Origin: Chloroflexi bacterium HGW-Chloroflexi-10
GTDB taxonomy: Bacteria > Chloroflexota > Anaerolineae > Anaerolineales > Anaerolineaceae
DNA: 47,873 nt
Direction: 5' to 3'
Assembly (NCBI GenBank): GCA_002840755.1
Contig: PHBZ01000041.1
Location: 1 to 47,873 of the forward strand
In this document: one piece after another, positions 34,372 through 43,588 of the stretch
How the letters are laid out: each line of letters begins with the position of its first letter
How positions within the stretch are numbered: the first letter of the stretch is position 1
Notes under the pieces: model-generated
What the model saw: only the letters and a program-made list of their open reading frames with translations
Database searches by the model: none
What the model was told of the DNA's origin: nothing
Translations under genes and position numbers: made by a program

Positions 34372-36690
34372 TCAGTTCTCCGAGTTCCAGAAGCCGATTT
34401 CATCCAACCAGATAAACCCAAAACGAGACTTATCAAAATTAAAGCGGATTGTATCGACCTCGGTCGGGTCGAACTGAGGATTAGCTGAAGTAAATGCAGA
34501 AAGTGGTATATACAACGTCTGAAATACAGCTTCTCCAGGTGCCAGATCGCTCATAAATGCGGCTTTGTCAATTTGCACATCCAGGCGTGCCTGCAGCAGC
34601 ATCACTTCACTTAACGGAACACGGGAAATTTCCTTCCCGCTTCTCAACTCTACTGTCCAATCGATCCCGTTGGCGTTGCTTTCATCCGGGTAATCATCAG
34701 CTTTTTCCGGATTCGGATCCTCACCGCTGTCTGCCATAGAAAATACCAGGTAGCTGTTTTCGTCCAGATTATTGAAACCTTCCTTAGGCAATTCGATGGC
34801 ATACCCTGCGCCGACAGATTCACCGCGCGCGTCCCAACCGATCCTGACCGCCGAGGTGGACATACTCTGGTCCCATTTGCCGCGCATAATCGCTTCCGAC
34901 CATTCGTCTATATTGAAAGCTTTGGTCTCGGTTCCTTCCAGGGTACCCGTGATTACATTCAGATCCTCTTCAAAGGTCGCCACCGGGATAAAATCCGCGT
35001 CAGCATAACGCGTCAGGTAAATCGTGTCTGGCAGCCAGGCACGCCCGCTGCGCCAATCGCGAAAAACCTGCAAATAATCACGGTCTTCATGCAGGGCAGC
35101 TTCCAAAAAAGCGCTGATAAACACTTCAGCTGTCTTTTCCTGCTGATCAACCGGCAAAATCGGTTCCCGGTTCAGCAGAGCGCTCCTGAAACCTTCCCCC
35201 ATATCCGAGCGCCCCCAGGTGGTGTTATACTGCCCATGATTAGCGCCATGCACATATACGGCCGCTTTGAAGTTTTCGCCCCCATCGTTGAAGTGCACAC
35301 GGTTGTATTGCCCCATGCCGTCAAAGGAAGTCAGATCCCCGTCCATCGAGCCCTGAATGACCATGTAATTGACATCTTCCAGGGGTGTCTCCCAACCACC
35401 CGGATTGTATTGGTCATCCACCGGCGCAATCGCGATCACAGCCTGGATCGGGTAATTGTAATTAAATCGGATATACGCATTGTCCGGGTAATTGGGCAGG
35501 CGATTGAAATGGGCCGCCTCGGCTACGGCTTCACCCCCGCGTGAATGACCGATTAAGGCTAAATGATCCCAATCCACCTTTTTGTAAAAAAGCTGGTCAG
35601 GTTCATTATTCCATAACTTCCATAAACGCAGGTGTTCGAGCAGCAACCAACCACGAGCATCATTCTGATTGCTTGTTTCCTTACCATCGAACAGATTAGT
35701 CCAGGCTGCATTGATAAAATTCTCATCCACCGAAACCACAATCATTCCGCGACTGGCCAACAATTCTCCCAGGTAATCATATCCGGGGTCTGAAAAATCA
35801 TCTTGCATGTGATTGCCGTGCACTACCAGCACCAGGGGGAAAGGGCCTTCTCCCTCTGGGTACCAGACGCGTCCATTCAACGGCAGCGATTCCAGGTCAA
35901 AACCCCAGTAATTGCGTAAATACCAACCAGCCAGACCTTCCCAACCCTGTAAAAAGGGTGTGCCATCCACTGAGCGAGAAATAATGCCAACCTGATCTGC
36001 ATATTCCGGACGGTGAAGATCCTTCCCGCTGCCATAAGTGGTGGTTAATACTTTATAGCTGCCAGGTAGAGAAGGGTCCAGGCGGTCCAATAATGTGACA
36101 CTTTCAATGTTGGTCCTGGCGGCATTTACGGATTGAGGGCCAGGTACACCCTCCTGCATCAGCCACCAGCCGCTTGAGCCAAACAACCCGAGCCCAAACA
36201 CCAACCCCGCAATCAAAACCACCCGCCGAGCGGTGCTGAGCTGCCCCCAACCTCCGCGCAGCAAAGTGTAAACACCTGCCCCCAAAAATCCACTGATAAG
36301 TATAACAACTGCAATGCCAGCCGGCAGGATCACACCGGGGCTGGATTGGAAAAACAGTGTAGCTCCGACCATAATCACAGCTACCCAGAAACTCCAACGG
36401 AAAAATTTATGCCACGTACTAAACCAGGAAAATAAACCGGTCAACAAAAAAGCCCCCAGCCCGGAAGCCAGGATCAAACTGAGGATCAACCCGGCGTGCG
36501 CCAGCTTACTGCTGGCTGGCGAAATACCGAAGAGAAAAAGCACTACCCAGAATAAAACCGAACCGATCAACAACCCCCATGCGGCTCCTTTCCAGGCCAA
36601 CGGCCCGGGGAAAACAATCTGCCATGCCGTACGTAGTGCCCGGCCAACTTTTCTGAAAAAATCACCCACCCTGAAGAATATATTTTTCAT
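34372..36690 (-). CDS. Membrane-anchored alpha/beta hydrolase with C-terminal beta domain
   Basis: 772 aa. Four to five TM helices occupy residues ~35-185. The outer catalytic domain (about 215-555) has the alpha/beta-hydrolase elbow ALIGHSRGGEA with nucleophile S383, preceded by PLVLVVHGNHMQDD as the oxyanion strand and followed by VYVHGANHGQYN with the likely catalytic His. The C-terminal ~200 residues are beta-rich and resemble a carbohydrate- or cell-surface-binding sandwich (IRFNFDKSRFGFIWLDEIGFW at the end). Resembles chlorophyllase/PAF-acetylhydrolase-like hydrolases; the substrate is unknown. GAGGTGA precedes the ATG by 5 nt. It is upstream of the P-loop kinase on the same strand. Confidence 0.8.
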   Translation of the reverse strand: MKNIFFRVGDFFRKVGRALRTAWQIVFPGPLAWKGAAWGLLIGSVLFWVVLFLFGISPASSKLAHAGLILSLILASGLGAFLLTGLFSWFSTWHKFFRWSFWVAVIMVGATLFFQSSPGVILPAGIAVVILISGFLGAGVYTLLRGGWGQLSTARRVVLIAGLVFGLGLFGSSGWWLMQEGVPGPQSVNAARTNIESVTLLDRLDPSLPGSYKVLTTTYGSGKDLHRPEYADQVGIISRSVDGTPFLQGWEGLAGWYLRNYWGFDLESLPLNGRVWYPEGEGPFPLVLVVHGNHMQDDFSDPGYDYLGELLASRGMIVVSVDENFINAAWTNLFDGKETSNQNDARGWLLLEHLRLWKLWNNEPDQLFYKKVDWDHLALIGHSRGGEAVAEAAHFNRLPNYPDNAYIRFNYNYPIQAVIAIAPVDDQYNPGGWETPLEDVNYMVIQGSMDGDLTSFDGMGQYNRVHFNDGGENFKAAVYVHGANHGQYNTTWGRSDMGEGFRSALLNREPILPVDQQEKTAEVFISAFLEAALHEDRDYLQVFRDWRSGRAWLPDTIYLTRYADADFIPVATFEEDLNVITGTLEGTETKAFNIDEWSEAIMRGKWDQSMSTSAVRIGWDARGESVGAGYAIELPKEGFNNLDENSYLVFSMADSGEDPNPEKADDYPDESNANGIDWTVELRSGKEISRVPLSEVMLLQARLDVQIDKAAFMSDLAPGEAVFQTLYIPLSAFTSANPQFDPTEVDTIRFNFDKSRFGFIWLDEIGFWNSEN

Positions 36691-36874
36691 CCAATCACCT
36701 CAAGTTTGTACAATAACTAATATACGATATTTTTATTCAATTGGTTGTAAACAATTCCTATTTTCCCGCATATATTATTGTACAACCACGCCTACAGAGT
36801 TAAACCTATCCTGGTCAAACAGATAGTTTTTTTCTGTGGTTTAATTAGAATAATCAACTATCCCGGAGCCAACT

Positions 36875-38446
36875 ATGCCCATCCCCATTCCCTCCTTAAT
36901 TCCTTATCCAAACCAGCTTGATCTCCTAACCGGGCATTTCCCCTGGTCGTCACAGATTAATATCCAGGCAGCCCCACCACTAGCCGCAGAAATTGACACC
37001 TTCCTGGCTGCCCTGCCGGAAAATTTGCGCCCAAAGACAACTAACCCTGCAGCAGACCAGATTCTGCATGTAGAAATCGCTGTGTTGAATGCTGACCATT
37101 ACCAAATGGAAATCAGTCCGCTGAAAATCCATCTGCAAGCTGGCAGCCTAACCAGCTTGTTCCATGGAATGCAAACCTTACGCCAGTTAATCGACAGCGC
37201 CGCACTGAATCAGGCTGGCGGCACAACCCTTGCCATCCCCTGCCTGCGCATCAGCGACCACCCGCGCTTTGCCTGGCGTGGTTTTATGCTGGATGAAGGC
37301 AGGCACTTTCACGGGATGAAGACTGTTAAATACCTGCTGGATTGGATGGCGTATTTCAAATTGAACATTTTCCATTGGCACCTGACCGAGGATCAGGGCT
37401 GGCGTATCGAAATCCGGCAGTACCCTAATCTCACCAAAATCGGTGCAAAACGCCGAGGCAGCCAGACCGGCGGCCTGTTGGGACGCAAACTGGACCGGAC
37501 CCCGCATGTCGGTTTTTACACTCAGGCAGAAATCCGGGAGATCGTCAATTACGCCGCCCAGCGCCATATCGCTGTCATCCCGGAAATCGAGATACCCGGA
37601 CACTCGCTGGCCGCGTTGGCTGCTTACCCGGAATTGGGCTGCACCGGCGCACATTATCAGGTGACACCTTATTGGGGCATTCACCAGGATATCTACTGCG
37701 CTGGTAAACCTGGAACCCTCCAATTTTTGGAAAACGTGCTCGGTGAGGTGCTGGAAATCTTCCCAGCGCCTTATGTACACATCGGCGGGGATGAAGCCCC
37801 CAAACAACGCTGGCGACGCTGCCCGGAGTGCAAAAATCGTGCAGCAGCATTGGGACTGCAAAACATGCACCAACTTCAGACGCATATGACCAACCAAATC
37901 GGTAATTTTCTCAAACGCAACGACCGCCAGATCATTGGCTGGAATGAAATGTTGGATGGTTCCCTGGATCCCAACGCCGTAGTGCAATACTGGGTGGGTA
38001 AGGAAAAGACCCTGATTAATCACACCCGCCAGGGACGTAAGGCGATTCTCTCACAATGGTCCACCTACTACCTTGACCATACCTACGCCCACTCTGCACT
38101 GGATAAGGTGTACCAGTTTGAACCTATCTTTGCTAACCTGGAACCGCAATTCCATACCAATATCTTAGGTATCGAAGCGCCGCTGTGGACGGAATATGTA
38201 CCCACCCAAGCCCGCCTGGATTGGCAGACCTTTCCACGCCTGCTGGCGTTCGCCGAAAGCGCCTGGCTCCAGCCGCAGCATAAGGATTACAACTTCTTTG
38301 AGCACCGCCTGCAGCGTCTTCTGCCTATTCTGGATGCTGCCGGGGTAGGCTACGCTCCTCTGGAAGCTGCGAATCCTTCACCTCTGGCGCGTATGGGAGG
38401 TCCGCTGAGTTTGATTCAGGCTGTTAAAGGCGAGAGAGGCGTGTGA
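36875..38446 (+). CDS. Beta-N-acetylhexosaminidase (GH20)
   Basis: 523 aa. Residues ~1-120 form the GH20b-like N-terminal domain, then the TIM barrel starting FAWRGFMLDEGRHF, with KLNIFHWHLTEDQGWRIEI and the catalytic Asp-Glu pair D306-E307 in VHIGGDEAP. Downstream W-rich strands (QYWVGKE, LWTEYV) shape the sugar pocket. The enzyme removes terminal GlcNAc or GalNAc residues with substrate-assisted catalysis. There is no signal peptide (start MPIPIPSLIPYPNQ), so it should act on imported chitooligosaccharides or recycled wall sugars. GGAG lies ~8 nt before the ATG. It is divergent from the hydrolase gene and convergent with the Ser/Thr kinase. Confidence 0.93.
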   Translation: MPIPIPSLIPYPNQLDLLTGHFPWSSQINIQAAPPLAAEIDTFLAALPENLRPKTTNPAADQILHVEIAVLNADHYQMEISPLKIHLQAGSLTSLFHGMQTLRQLIDSAALNQAGGTTLAIPCLRISDHPRFAWRGFMLDEGRHFHGMKTVKYLLDWMAYFKLNIFHWHLTEDQGWRIEIRQYPNLTKIGAKRRGSQTGGLLGRKLDRTPHVGFYTQAEIREIVNYAAQRHIAVIPEIEIPGHSLAALAAYPELGCTGAHYQVTPYWGIHQDIYCAGKPGTLQFLENVLGEVLEIFPAPYVHIGGDEAPKQRWRRCPECKNRAAALGLQNMHQLQTHMTNQIGNFLKRNDRQIIGWNEMLDGSLDPNAVVQYWVGKEKTLINHTRQGRKAILSQWSTYYLDHTYAHSALDKVYQFEPIFANLEPQFHTNILGIEAPLWTEYVPTQARLDWQTFPRLLAFAESAWLQPQHKDYNFFEHRLQRLLPILDAAGVGYAPLEAANPSPLARMGGPLSLIQAVKGERGV

Positions 38447-38548
38447 ATAAAGTTGTACCGGATGGTTATTGATTTTATACTGGCTACGGCTGCCGATTAA
38501 TCCGGATTGCCAATTCCATCCAACACACCGAATGCCCGACCATTACCC

Positions 38549-40216
38549 CTATGGCAGATCCATACAACTACCGCTTTCCAGGATAATTGTATGATTAGAA
38601 TTTGCCACCAATGCACACATCTGCGTGGCATTTCCCGGCCGGTCACTAACCCGGTAACCGGTAAACGGGCGCGGCCCACCGTACAGAATCCACGGGCCAC
38701 TGCCTGGCATGCCGGCTTGCTCGGGTGTCACACTGTTAAAGAAAAAGTGGACGTGCTGGCCGGGCAATACCTCGGTATACCCAAATGTTTCATAATCAAC
38801 CTGGTAAGAATTGCTGCTATTGATGGTAATTGCGTTGATGCGCACATATAAAGGTGGGTAAGTGGCTGTAGGGGGCGGTGTTTCGCTGGGTATCAGCGTT
38901 GACGTCGGAGGAACAGGTGTTTCGGTTGGCAGTGGTGCGGACGTTCTGCTTGGTTCCAGCGTTGCTGTAGCTAACACGACCACCGGAATTTCGGTATTAA
39001 GCGACTGTACAAGCGCAGATGTCGCTGTTGGATTTGCAGATCCCCCCAACACGTTGGAGAGTAATAAATACCCCACCAAAATCGCTGCGGCAATAAAGAG
39101 TAAGGCAAACCCTCCGATACCAGCAAACCACATCCATTTTCTGGATTTCTCCTCTTCCTGGGGCGGCATCCCATACTGCGCGGATACCGGCGGCACGTAT
39201 TGACCACTTGGACTGGGACGCGCCGGCTCGATTCGAGTAGATGTTCCAGTTGTACCAGTGGAGGCAGCCGCATTCTGATTCTGGCGGGCGGCCAATGGCG
39301 GCAAAATAGTTACAGCAGACTGATCCTGTAGTGGTACAGCCGGCACGGGATTCACTGATGTTTTGGTTTCCAAAGCGGCCAATAAGCGCTTCAGGTCTTC
39401 TGCCATAGCGGATGCTGATTGATAACGCGAATTGCGGTCTTTGGCCATGGCTTTCAATAATATATGCACCACAGCTGAGGGTAAATCTGCACGTAAACTG
39501 AGCGGATCCGGCACCGGATCATTCAGGTGCATCATCATCAGCGTCATGGCCGAATCGGCGTCATACGGCGGGCGTCCGCTGAGCATCTCAAACAAGGTTA
39601 CCCCCAGCGAATACAGGTCAGAACGCGGGTCGGCTGGCTCAGCCCGAATCACCTCGGGCGACATGTAACGCGCTGTGCCCATCACAGCGCCGGTGGCCGT
39701 ATGGCTGGTACCGCCCATTATTTTGACGATTCCAAAATCCATCAGGATTGCCTGACCATAAATATCCAGCATGATATTAGCCGGCTTCAAGTCTCGATGC
39801 ACCATTCCACGCTGGTGGGAGTAGACCAACGCCTCGCATACATTCAAAGCAACCCGCAGTGCTTCATCTACCGCCATCGGGCGTTTCTGTTCATTCAATC
39901 GCCGCAGCCGTTCCTGAAGGGTTTCGCCAGGGATAAACTCCATCACCATGTAACTGACCCCCTGGTCCGAGTTAAAATCAAAAACCTGCACGATGTTAGG
40001 ATGGCGCAGCGAAGCAACCGCGGCAGCCTCTTCCTCAAAGCGCTGCACAAACTGGCTGTCTCCTGATAAATGGGAGTGAATCAACTTGATCGCCACTACA
40101 CGCTTCAAGTTGGGGTCGAATGCCTTGTACACCGCCGACATTCCCCCCTGACCCAGCAGCGTATCAATCAGATAACGCCCGCCTAAGGTTTGTCCTATCC
40201 AACTCGGTTGCGCCAT
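38549..40216 (-). CDS. PknB-type Ser/Thr protein kinase with extracytoplasmic domain
   Basis: 555 aa from the ATG at 40216 (AAGAG upstream); an in-frame ATG at 40237 has no ribosome-binding site. Kinase domain residues ~8-270: glycine loop LGQGGMSAVYK, Lys K44 in VAIK, H140-R141-D142 in HRDLKPAN, DFG and APE-equivalent MSPE. A Pro-rich linker, one TM helix (about 365-392) and a Thr/Pro-rich stalk follow. The outer domain of ~100 residues (LYVRINAITINSSNSYQV..., with GPRPFTGYRVSDRPGNATQMCAL) contains no PASTA repeats. All catalytic parts are present. The outer domain probably senses an unknown ligand. Confidence 0.92.
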   Translation of the reverse strand: MAQPSWIGQTLGGRYLIDTLLGQGGMSAVYKAFDPNLKRVVAIKLIHSHLSGDSQFVQRFEEEAAAVASLRHPNIVQVFDFNSDQGVSYMVMEFIPGETLQERLRRLNEQKRPMAVDEALRVALNVCEALVYSHQRGMVHRDLKPANIMLDIYGQAILMDFGIVKIMGGTSHTATGAVMGTARYMSPEVIRAEPADPRSDLYSLGVTLFEMLSGRPPYDADSAMTLMMMHLNDPVPDPLSLRADLPSAVVHILLKAMAKDRNSRYQSASAMAEDLKRLLAALETKTSVNPVPAVPLQDQSAVTILPPLAARQNQNAAASTGTTGTSTRIEPARPSPSGQYVPPVSAQYGMPPQEEEKSRKWMWFAGIGGFALLFIAAAILVGYLLLSNVLGGSANPTATSALVQSLNTEIPVVVLATATLEPSRTSAPLPTETPVPPTSTLIPSETPPPTATYPPLYVRINAITINSSNSYQVDYETFGYTEVLPGQHVHFFFNSVTPEQAGMPGSGPWILYGGPRPFTGYRVSDRPGNATQMCALVANSNHTIILESGSCMDLP

Positions 40217-40687
40217 ATGCTCTTGTCCCTTTCTCACCAGACATGGTTCGTTTAATTGAGCGTAGCTGCAATGTTAAAACACTTATATTGATAATATTTG
40301 TCATATTATAATAAAATTAACGCCCCAGACAACTAAAATCAGAAGGTTTCACTAGGGAAAAATTAACTCAACCTTTATAATTTGTTTATATAATGTTTAT
40401 GTTAAATGTTCACGGAAATTGCTACAAACAATATGAGCTGACTGCTTCAACGTTTCTTGCCGGAGACGGAAATAAAATTTCGTTAAGAAATTTGCATAAT
40501 CGTTTTTTCTGAAGCAACTTTCCTGTAACTACTTCAACATTTTCGGAATCCTTATGTATCAATCGTTTTTCCCTGGAAAAGGTATAAGGAGATAAGGTCA
40601 CTCAACCCTTACCTTGATGAATAATGAAAATGTTTATCACACTTAAGACCAACTCACTGTATAATTAAGCTACCCCAAAAAGTCACC
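40217..40687. other. 471-nt divergent intergenic region
   Basis: It lies between the Ser/Thr kinase (minus) and the GGDEF gene (plus). It is AT-rich, with several TATAAT-like boxes; the best for the plus gene is TATAAT at 40660-40665, 23 nt before the ATG, with no good -35. A small AAGGT/ACCTT stem (40594-40615) is seen. No open frame of coding quality, RNA gene or repeat was found. Confidence 0.5.
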
Positions 40688-43384
40688 ATGAGTATGCACC
40701 ATATTGGTATTTATATTTCAGCAATTTGTATAGCAATTGTATGCCTTTCAATTGCGGTTTATGCGTTAAAAAATAAAGCAATACCAGGGGCAAAAGCGCT
40801 GGCATTTTTCATGGTTGCTGTATTGGGATACAGTGTACCTTACTTATTCCAATTGTCCAGCCAAAATTTTTCTGGCGCACTGTTTTGGTACAATTTATCA
40901 CTTCCAGGAGCCAACCTGATCGGTCCCGCCTGGCTGGTATTTGCATTAACGTGGACTGAACTGGAAAACAGAATTTCCAGAAGTAAGCATATCCCCATGT
41001 TTTGCTTGCTGATGGTTATTCCAATTCTCGTGTGTCTGGCAGCATGGACCAATCATCTGCATGGGTTTTACGGAACAAATATCCAATTCGAATCTTATGA
41101 GTCTATATCCATTTTGAGATGGAATTTTGGCTTGCTTTATTGGGTTGGGTTTATTTACGCCTATAGTTTGTCTGTAATTGGTATCCTCATTTTATTATTA
41201 ACTGCCTTAAAGCGTTTACGTATGTATTTATATCAGTCAATTTTGCTGATTACCGGTGCTTTGTTCCCCATAATTTTAAGAATAGTTTTTGCTTTCGATA
41301 AGTCTCCAATTTCCAACATAGACCTGACTCCATTCGCATTCCTGGTAACCGGAGTGATCTGGAATCTGGCTATTTTCCTATTTCGATTTCTTACTGCAGT
41401 GCCAATTGCACATAAAAGCATATTCCAACATACACCAATTGGGATGATCGTGGTAGATTATCAGGGACATGTGGCAGATATTAATCCAGCCGCCGCAGAG
41501 ATGATCGCATTACCACAAGAAAGCATCATAGGGCGAGTTTTTCCGGAACACCTGTCAGTACATCTATCCCCAGAATCAGCCTCTTTTTCAGAAGCTGATA
41601 GTAAGGTCATTCGTTTGGACCAGGGGGGAAAAATACGTTATCTACAGGTGCAATTCAAACACATTAAAGATAAAAATAAAAAAATTAAACTGGGTACCTT
41701 GTTACTTCTTAGTGACATTACAGAAAGAATGCAATGGGACAACACCTTACAGGAAAGCGAAACCAGGTTGTTACTGGCTCAAAAAATATCACAGGTTGGA
41801 AATTGGGAATTGGATTTGACCAACCGGACCTTATGGGCCTCAGATGAATGCCAGCGAATTTATGGGGTTAAACAAACCTCTCCAATTCTTCCTTTCCAGG
41901 TCGCTCAACAGTATCCACTTTCCGAAGATCGTCCGCGTCTCGATGCAGCATTGCAGGCATTACTAGAAGGGCGGGGAATCTATAATGAAGAGTTTCGTAT
42001 TCGGCGAGGAACCGATAGCGCAATACGCTTCATCCACAGCATGGCCAACCTGGTATATAATGCGGATGGAAAGCCAATCAAAGTAGCCGGTGTGATTCAG
42101 GACATTACTGAGCGTAAACAGATTGAAAATGCACTCCGCGAAAGTGAAGCGCGTTATCGTTTCATTGCCGAAAATACAGGGGATGTAATTTGGATCCTGG
42201 ATCTTGAAACAAACCGCTTTCAGTATGTCAGTCCTTCTGTTTATCAACTTCGTGGATATACTGCGAATGAAGTAATGGCACAAGATTTTAAGGATGCATT
42301 GATGCCAGAATCACTGGCTCATGTCCAAAAGACCCTGCCTGTAAATCTGGAAAATTTTTTTCTGGGTGAGAACAAACTCCATTTCGATGAAATTGCGCAA
42401 CCACATAAAGACGGCAGTGTGGTTTGGACAGAAACAGTGACCCGTTTTCTGAGAGACGAGGATGAGGATGATCACATAATCGTTCTTGGTGTATCACGTG
42501 ATATCACCGCTCGAAAACAGGCCGAGGAAGCATTGCAGAAAAAAAACAGGGAGTTGGAAAATTTCTTTAACCTCACTCCGGATTTGTTGACAATCGCCAC
42601 CACTGATGGACGTTTTTTACGGACAAGCCCATCCTGGGAAATGTTACTTGGTTATACCAACGAAGAATTATTGCAAGGTAAATTCCTTGATTTTATTCAT
42701 CCGGATGATCTTGAGGCAACCTTGAAAACAATGGGTGATTTGTCCGAACAAAAACGTGTGGTTAACTTCGTTAATCGCTACAGATGCAAAGATGGCACTT
42801 ATCGTTGGATAGAGTGGCACTCACAACCAGCCGATAATTTTATCTATGCCGCAGCCCGTGATATCACCGAACGCAAACAAATGGAAGATGAATTGCTGTA
42901 TCAAAGTTCCCACGATGCCTTAACCGGGTTATTCAACCGGCAGTATTATGAAACAGAATTGAAAAGGTTGCAGCAAAGCAGACGATTCCCTATCAGCATT
43001 TTAGTGATGGATATGAATGGTTTAAAAAAGGTTAACGATACCCTCGGTCACAGTATGGGCGATGATCTCTTACGCTATGCGGCAGATGCCATCATGAGTG
43101 CTTTTCGATCGGAAGATATCGTCGCCAGAATCGGTGGCGATGAATTTGTAGTTATCCTACCGGAAACAAATTCAGAGGCGGCTCAAGCTGCGGTGCAGCG
43201 CGTATATGAAAAAATTTCAGAACATAATCTAAAATGTCAACCGGATCACACTATCAGCCTGGCAATTGGTTTCGCTTGTGGTAATCAGAATAACCAGCTC
43301 AGCGAAATTTTTAAACAAGCGGATATCGCCATGTACAAAAATAAGGCAAAGGGAGAAAAAGCGTTGCAGGATTCATCCAATTGA
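40688..43384 (+). CDS. 7TM-sensor, multi-PAS diguanylate cyclase
   Basis: 898 aa. Seven TM helices (about 5-240) resemble the 7TM histidine-kinase-type sensor domain. Four PAS domains follow (about 250-350, 360-475, 485-605 and 615-735), several ending in DITERK. The C-terminal GGDEF domain (about 740-898) has an intact GGDEF at 816-820 and an I-site RSED five residues before it, so a product-inhibited cyclase is predicted. The start has no strong Shine-Dalgarno; a second ATG two codons on (40694) is possible. It stands alone between the Ser/Thr kinase and the nitronate monooxygenase. Confidence 0.92.
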   Translation: MSMHHIGIYISAICIAIVCLSIAVYALKNKAIPGAKALAFFMVAVLGYSVPYLFQLSSQNFSGALFWYNLSLPGANLIGPAWLVFALTWTELENRISRSKHIPMFCLLMVIPILVCLAAWTNHLHGFYGTNIQFESYESISILRWNFGLLYWVGFIYAYSLSVIGILILLLTALKRLRMYLYQSILLITGALFPIILRIVFAFDKSPISNIDLTPFAFLVTGVIWNLAIFLFRFLTAVPIAHKSIFQHTPIGMIVVDYQGHVADINPAAAEMIALPQESIIGRVFPEHLSVHLSPESASFSEADSKVIRLDQGGKIRYLQVQFKHIKDKNKKIKLGTLLLLSDITERMQWDNTLQESETRLLLAQKISQVGNWELDLTNRTLWASDECQRIYGVKQTSPILPFQVAQQYPLSEDRPRLDAALQALLEGRGIYNEEFRIRRGTDSAIRFIHSMANLVYNADGKPIKVAGVIQDITERKQIENALRESEARYRFIAENTGDVIWILDLETNRFQYVSPSVYQLRGYTANEVMAQDFKDALMPESLAHVQKTLPVNLENFFLGENKLHFDEIAQPHKDGSVVWTETVTRFLRDEDEDDHIIVLGVSRDITARKQAEEALQKKNRELENFFNLTPDLLTIATTDGRFLRTSPSWEMLLGYTNEELLQGKFLDFIHPDDLEATLKTMGDLSEQKRVVNFVNRYRCKDGTYRWIEWHSQPADNFIYAAARDITERKQMEDELLYQSSHDALTGLFNRQYYETELKRLQQSRRFPISILVMDMNGLKKVNDTLGHSMGDDLLRYAADAIMSAFRSEDIVARIGGDEFVVILPETNSEAAQAAVQRVYEKISEHNLKCQPDHTISLAIGFACGNQNNQLSEIFKQADIAMYKNKAKGEKALQDSSN

Positions 43385-43588
43385 GAATAAACTGAACAAG
43401 CTTAAGATCATTCCACGCCATTTTTGATTACAGACATCAATTAATCCCGCCAGGTTTCTCTTCTAATGAGCGTGAAACTGCTATGGGATGTTGAATCCAG
43501 TTCTTAAATTACCGCAATTTCCACTGCACAACCTGTCTGCAACCATGGGGTTATACCTTATACCCAAACCGAGTTAAGGAGTAAAAAC

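Noticed and set aside
37187..38023. 278-codon open frame on the minus strand inside the GH20 gene
   Set aside because: It is antisense to the catalytic barrel, and its translation is cysteine- and valine-rich without any recognisable domain.
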